DNA of 44,401 nt from positions 1 to 44,401 of the forward strand of contig JBNJDM010000004.1 of NCBI GenBank assembly GCA_051744925.1, given 5' to 3'. Source of the DNA: JACKCP01 sp051744925. Lineage in GTDB: Bacteria > Desulfobacterota > Desulfobacteria > Desulfobacterales > JACKCP01. Positions within the stretch are counted from its first letter, which is position 1. Every line of letters begins with the position of its first letter. This document shows positions 41,829 through 44,401 of the stretch, one piece after another. The notes beneath the pieces were generated by a model, which worked only from the letters and a program-made list of their open reading frames with translations, was not told where the DNA came from and did not search any database. A program made the position numbers and the translations under genes.

Positions 41829-43808
41829 ATGTCGGAATTTGCCCAGAAAATATTAAATTACAGTCTTTTGTTTCTTGAAGGTGATAAAAAATCATTTCAT
41901 AAAGGGCTTGATCTGATTAAAAATGATTCACAAAGTAAATACCTCTATTATTACAAAAACATAATAGGCCGTAACCCACCTGAAAAAGCCGAGCTTTGTT
42001 TCTTTATACAATCGGATACAGCTGTGAATTCTCCAAATGGAAAGACTTTGTTTTACGATGAGGAATTAGTTAAGGAGTTATCATCAGGAAAGTCTGTATT
42101 AAAAAACGAGGAAAATGATAAATATAATGTAGTGTTTATTCCGTGTTTTGATAATAAAATATGGAAAGGAGTTCTGGTATCTTTTTTTAATCCAGACAGC
42201 CCTTCAGATATTGAATTTTTAAAAACTGTCTCCTCTCTTGTTGCCAAAGCAGCAGACTCTGCAGATGTCTTCTCAGGGTTTACCAGGGAAGAATCTGTAT
42301 ATAAATCTGTTATGGATAATATTGAAGACGGTTATTTTGAAACAGACCTTAAAGGAAATCTAACAGCATTTAATGATGCTGTACGTAAAATTTCAGGACT
42401 TTCCGAAGATCAGCTTAAAGGTATTAATAGCAGAGATTATACCTCTAAGGAAACTGCAAGAAATATGTTCAGAGTTTTTAATGAAGTATACAGGACAAAA
42501 ATACCTTTAAAGATCAAGGATTATGAAATTATTTTAAAGGATAATACTAAAAAGTGGATTGAGCTCTCAGCCTCACTTATTACGGATGATTTAACAAATC
42601 CTGTAGGATTTAGAGGGTTAGTGCGTGATGTAACAGCAAGAAAAAAAAGGGAATTTGAAAGAAAGCAGCTTGAACAAAAACTTAATCAGGCTCAAAGGCT
42701 TGAAGCCGTAGGTACACTTGCAGGAGGCATAGCCCATGATTTTAATAATCTTTTGATGGCTGTTCAGGGGAATGCATCCCTTATTATGGCTGTATCAAAA
42801 GGAAATCCGGCTGTATATGAAAAAGCAAAAAGCATTGAAAAAAGTGTTGAAAGCGGAGCAGAGCTTATTAAGCAGCTTCTTGGTTTTGCCAGAGGAGGTA
42901 AGTATGCTGCAAGACCGTGTAATGTTAACCGCGTAATCGATGCTGCTCTTGTAATGTTTTCAAGGGCTAATAAGGAAATTACAATTGATACAGATCTCAG
43001 TAAAAGTATTTATACTGTAGAGGCTGATCAGTCACAGCTTGAACAGGTTTTGATGAACCTGTTTTTAAATGCAGGTCGTGCTATGGGCGGAAGAGGTGTG
43101 ATGAGTGTTGTATCATCCAACAGATATGTTAATGAAAAAACAGCCATTGCATACGATTCAAAGCCCGGAGATTATGTTGAGATAACAGTTTCTGACACAG
43201 GCGAAGGAATGGAAAAAGAGGTTGCTGAAAGAATTTTTGACCCTTTTTTTACAACAGGCAGTAAAAGCAGGGGAACAGGTCTGGGGCTTGCCAGTGTATT
43301 CGGAATAGTAAAAAATCATAAAGGGTTTATAACAGTTTCAAGTACTCCTGGGCGGGGGAGCTCTTTTAAACTCTACTTCCCTGCATTTATAATGCCTGAG
43401 TCTGAAAAAGAAACTGATAATAAAAGGTCTTCAAAACCTGAAACCATTTTGCTTGTAGATGATGAAAAGTCTATTCTGGAGGTCGGCTCAGCAATGATTG
43501 CCGAGCTCGGCTACGGTGTTAAAACAGCTTCAGGTGGATATGAAGCTGTTGCATTGTACAGAAAATATAAAAACGATATTGGTCTTGTTGTTATAGATAT
43601 GGTAATGCCTGATCTTGACGGCTATAAAACCTTTAATGAACTAAAGAAAATAGACAATGATGTAAAAGTGCTTTTTTCAAGCGGATATGTTGAGCAAGAA
43701 CAGTATGAGCAGGATTCTGCTGAAAAAGGCAAAGCCTCAGGTTTTATTTCAAAGCCTTATAATTTAAGTGTTCTCGGTGAAAAAATAGAATCAGTTTTAA
43801 AAAAATGA
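41829..43808 (+). CDS. Hybrid sensor histidine kinase (PAS, kinase, receiver)
   Basis: 659 residues, no membrane segment, so cytoplasmic. N-terminal 1-145 resembles a degenerate GAF domain; PAS at about 155-275; HisKA with H303 in GGIAHDFNNLL; GHKL ATPase with the N box NLFLNAGRAM, G1 DTGEGM and G2 GTGLGLASV (about 390-520); and a C-terminal receiver at about 535-659 with acidic DDE, phosphoacceptor Asp590 (VVIDMVMPDLDG) and the Lys in FISKPYN. All catalytic residues are present. The stimulus is unknown and no DNA-binding regulator or phosphotransfer protein is next to it. It diverges from mraZ; this alone does not tie it to cell division. Confidence 0.92.
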   Translation: MSEFAQKILNYSLLFLEGDKKSFHKGLDLIKNDSQSKYLYYYKNIIGRNPPEKAELCFFIQSDTAVNSPNGKTLFYDEELVKELSSGKSVLKNEENDKYNVVFIPCFDNKIWKGVLVSFFNPDSPSDIEFLKTVSSLVAKAADSADVFSGFTREESVYKSVMDNIEDGYFETDLKGNLTAFNDAVRKISGLSEDQLKGINSRDYTSKETARNMFRVFNEVYRTKIPLKIKDYEIILKDNTKKWIELSASLITDDLTNPVGFRGLVRDVTARKKREFERKQLEQKLNQAQRLEAVGTLAGGIAHDFNNLLMAVQGNASLIMAVSKGNPAVYEKAKSIEKSVESGAELIKQLLGFARGGKYAARPCNVNRVIDAALVMFSRANKEITIDTDLSKSIYTVEADQSQLEQVLMNLFLNAGRAMGGRGVMSVVSSNRYVNEKTAIAYDSKPGDYVEITVSDTGEGMEKEVAERIFDPFFTTGSKSRGTGLGLASVFGIVKNHKGFITVSSTPGRGSSFKLYFPAFIMPESEKETDNKRSSKPETILLVDDEKSILEVGSAMIAELGYGVKTASGGYEAVALYRKYKNDIGLVVIDMVMPDLDGYKTFNELKKIDNDVKVLFSSGYVEQEQYEQDSAEKGKASGFISKPYNLSVLGEKIESVLKK

Positions 43809-43839
43809 TCAGCCTGAACCTAAAATTTATTAAACCTTC

Positions 43840-43868
43840 TTGACGAATAGCAATATTAAACATAAATC
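43840..43868 (+). promoter_or_regulatory. Weak candidate promoter before the IMP cyclohydrolase gene
   Basis: TTGACG (43840-43845), 17-bp spacer, TAAATC (43863-43868). Good -35, poor -10. It lies in the 91-bp gap behind the kinase gene. Confidence 0.25.
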
Positions 43869-43899
43869 TTGTCAAAATATAACTAAACAAGGTGGATAT

Positions 43900-44401
43900 A
43901 TGGGAAAGAATGTAGTTAACAAAACAGATGATCTTGTAAAAATCAGTACCGTTCTTGTATCTGTATCAGACAAAAGCGGGCTTGAATCTTTTATTTCTGA
44001 ACTTGTAAGAATTAATCCTGAAATAAAAATACTTTCTACAGGTGGTACATTTAATAAAATAAAAGAGATTTTAAAAGATCAGGCTGACGATATACTAAAG
44101 CCTGTATCAGAATATACAGGACAGCCTGAAACTCAGGGCGGACTTGTAAAAACCCTTGATTTTAAAATTTATCTCGGCATTCTTACGGAAACATATAATG
44201 ATGCCCACAAAAAAGATCTTGAAAGAACTGATGCTCTGCCTATAGATATGGTGGTTGTTAATCTTTATCCGTTCAAAGAGACAGTTTCAAAAAAAGAGAC
44301 AACACCTGAAAAAGCAAGGTCAGAAATAGATATTGGAGGTCCTTCAATGATAAGGGCTTCTGCCAAAAATTATCTTCGGGTTGCCTCTGTTGTCTCACCT
44401 G
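43900..44401 (+). CDS. purH: IMP cyclohydrolase / PurH N-terminal domain, cut by window end
   Basis: 167 codons of an open frame from the ATG at 43900 (AAGGTGG before it) to the right edge. This is the MGS-like IMP cyclohydrolase domain that closes the ring of FAICAR in the last step of purine synthesis: VLVSVSDKSGLESF, ILSTGGTFNKI, VVNLYPFKETV, and DIGGPSMIRASAKNY are PurH signatures. The usual KTLHPKVHGG segment is replaced by KTLDFKIYLGILTETYN, a noticeable departure from ordinary bifunctional PurH. Whether a transformylase domain follows, or this is a stand-alone cyclohydrolase, cannot be seen here. Confidence 0.85.
   Translation, partial: MGKNVVNKTDDLVKISTVLVSVSDKSGLESFISELVRINPEIKILSTGGTFNKIKEILKDQADDILKPVSEYTGQPETQGGLVKTLDFKIYLGILTETYNDAHKKDLERTDALPIDMVVVNLYPFKETVSKKETTPEKARSEIDIGGPSMIRASAKNYLRVASVVSP

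Noticed and set aside
1..44401. CRISPR arrays, insertion sequences, prophage, defence genes
   Set aside because: No regularly spaced direct repeats, transposase, integrase, Cas, restriction or toxin-antitoxin frames could be recognised on either strand.

Overview
The window is an AT-rich, gene-dense bacterial chromosome segment made almost entirely of core genes. Gene content points to a Gram-negative bacterium of the former Deltaproteobacteria, most likely a Desulfobacterota member near Desulfobacterales. The pointers are: an F1Fo operon starting with two b-type genes (b' then b, the latter with a signal-peptide-like N-terminus) and lacking a and c; a meso-diaminopimelate-type MurE; a CoA-disulfide-reductase-like flavoprotein fused to rhodanese; and abundant PAS sensor proteins. 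The placement is inferred from gene content, not from a database match.

Layout. (1) 1-5312, RNA/translation block: prfC (RF3, cut by the window edge) and a Ski2-like RNA helicase on the minus strand, with a U32-family (RlhA/TrhP-like) protein diverging on plus. (2) 5313-7791: flavoprotein-rhodanese fusion on plus and a PilZ protein on minus, convergent, with a terminator for pilZ. (3) 7792-10609: a repeat-bearing intergenic stretch, tRNA-Pro(GGG), an LD-carboxypeptidase overlapping a class C beta-lactamase-fold serine hydrolase, then a second copy of the repeat in opposite orientation. (4) 10610-16047: mreB-mreC-mreD-mrdA-rodA, the elongation machinery. (5) 16234-22094: atpF'-atpF-atpH-atpA-atpG-atpD-atpC, closed by a strong terminator. 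(6) 22258-24831: a minus-strand multi-PAS/GAF sensor with no recognisable output domain. (7) 24966-41585, minus: a nearly complete dcw cluster in the order mraZ-rsmH-ftsL-ftsI-murE-murF-mraY-murD-ftsW-murG-murC-murB-ftsQ-ftsA-ftsZ, tightly packed and ended by a terminator behind ftsZ. (8) 41829 to the end, plus: a hybrid histidine kinase, then the start of an IMP-cyclohydrolase (PurH N-terminal domain) gene.

How the genes work together. The dcw cluster makes UDP-MurNAc-pentapeptide (MurB-F), lipid I/II (MraY, MurG) and the septal synthase and its scaffold (FtsW/FtsI, FtsL/Q, FtsA/Z). The mre block supplies the sidewall counterpart (MreBCD, RodA/PBP2), and LdcA probably trims recycled muropeptides. 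The elongation and ATP-synthase operons run towards the division operon and meet it at the orphan PAS/GAF sensor.

I do not see a clearly new multi-gene system here. The least explained features are a dispersed MITE/REP-like inverted-repeat family with arms at four places, the output-less PAS/GAF sensor with an inverted repeat around its promoter, a three-box 10-bp-period repeat before mraZ (probable MraZ operator), tandem C-terminal peptides on FtsZ, a perfect 18-bp palindrome before the flavoprotein gene, and an atypical PurH signature.
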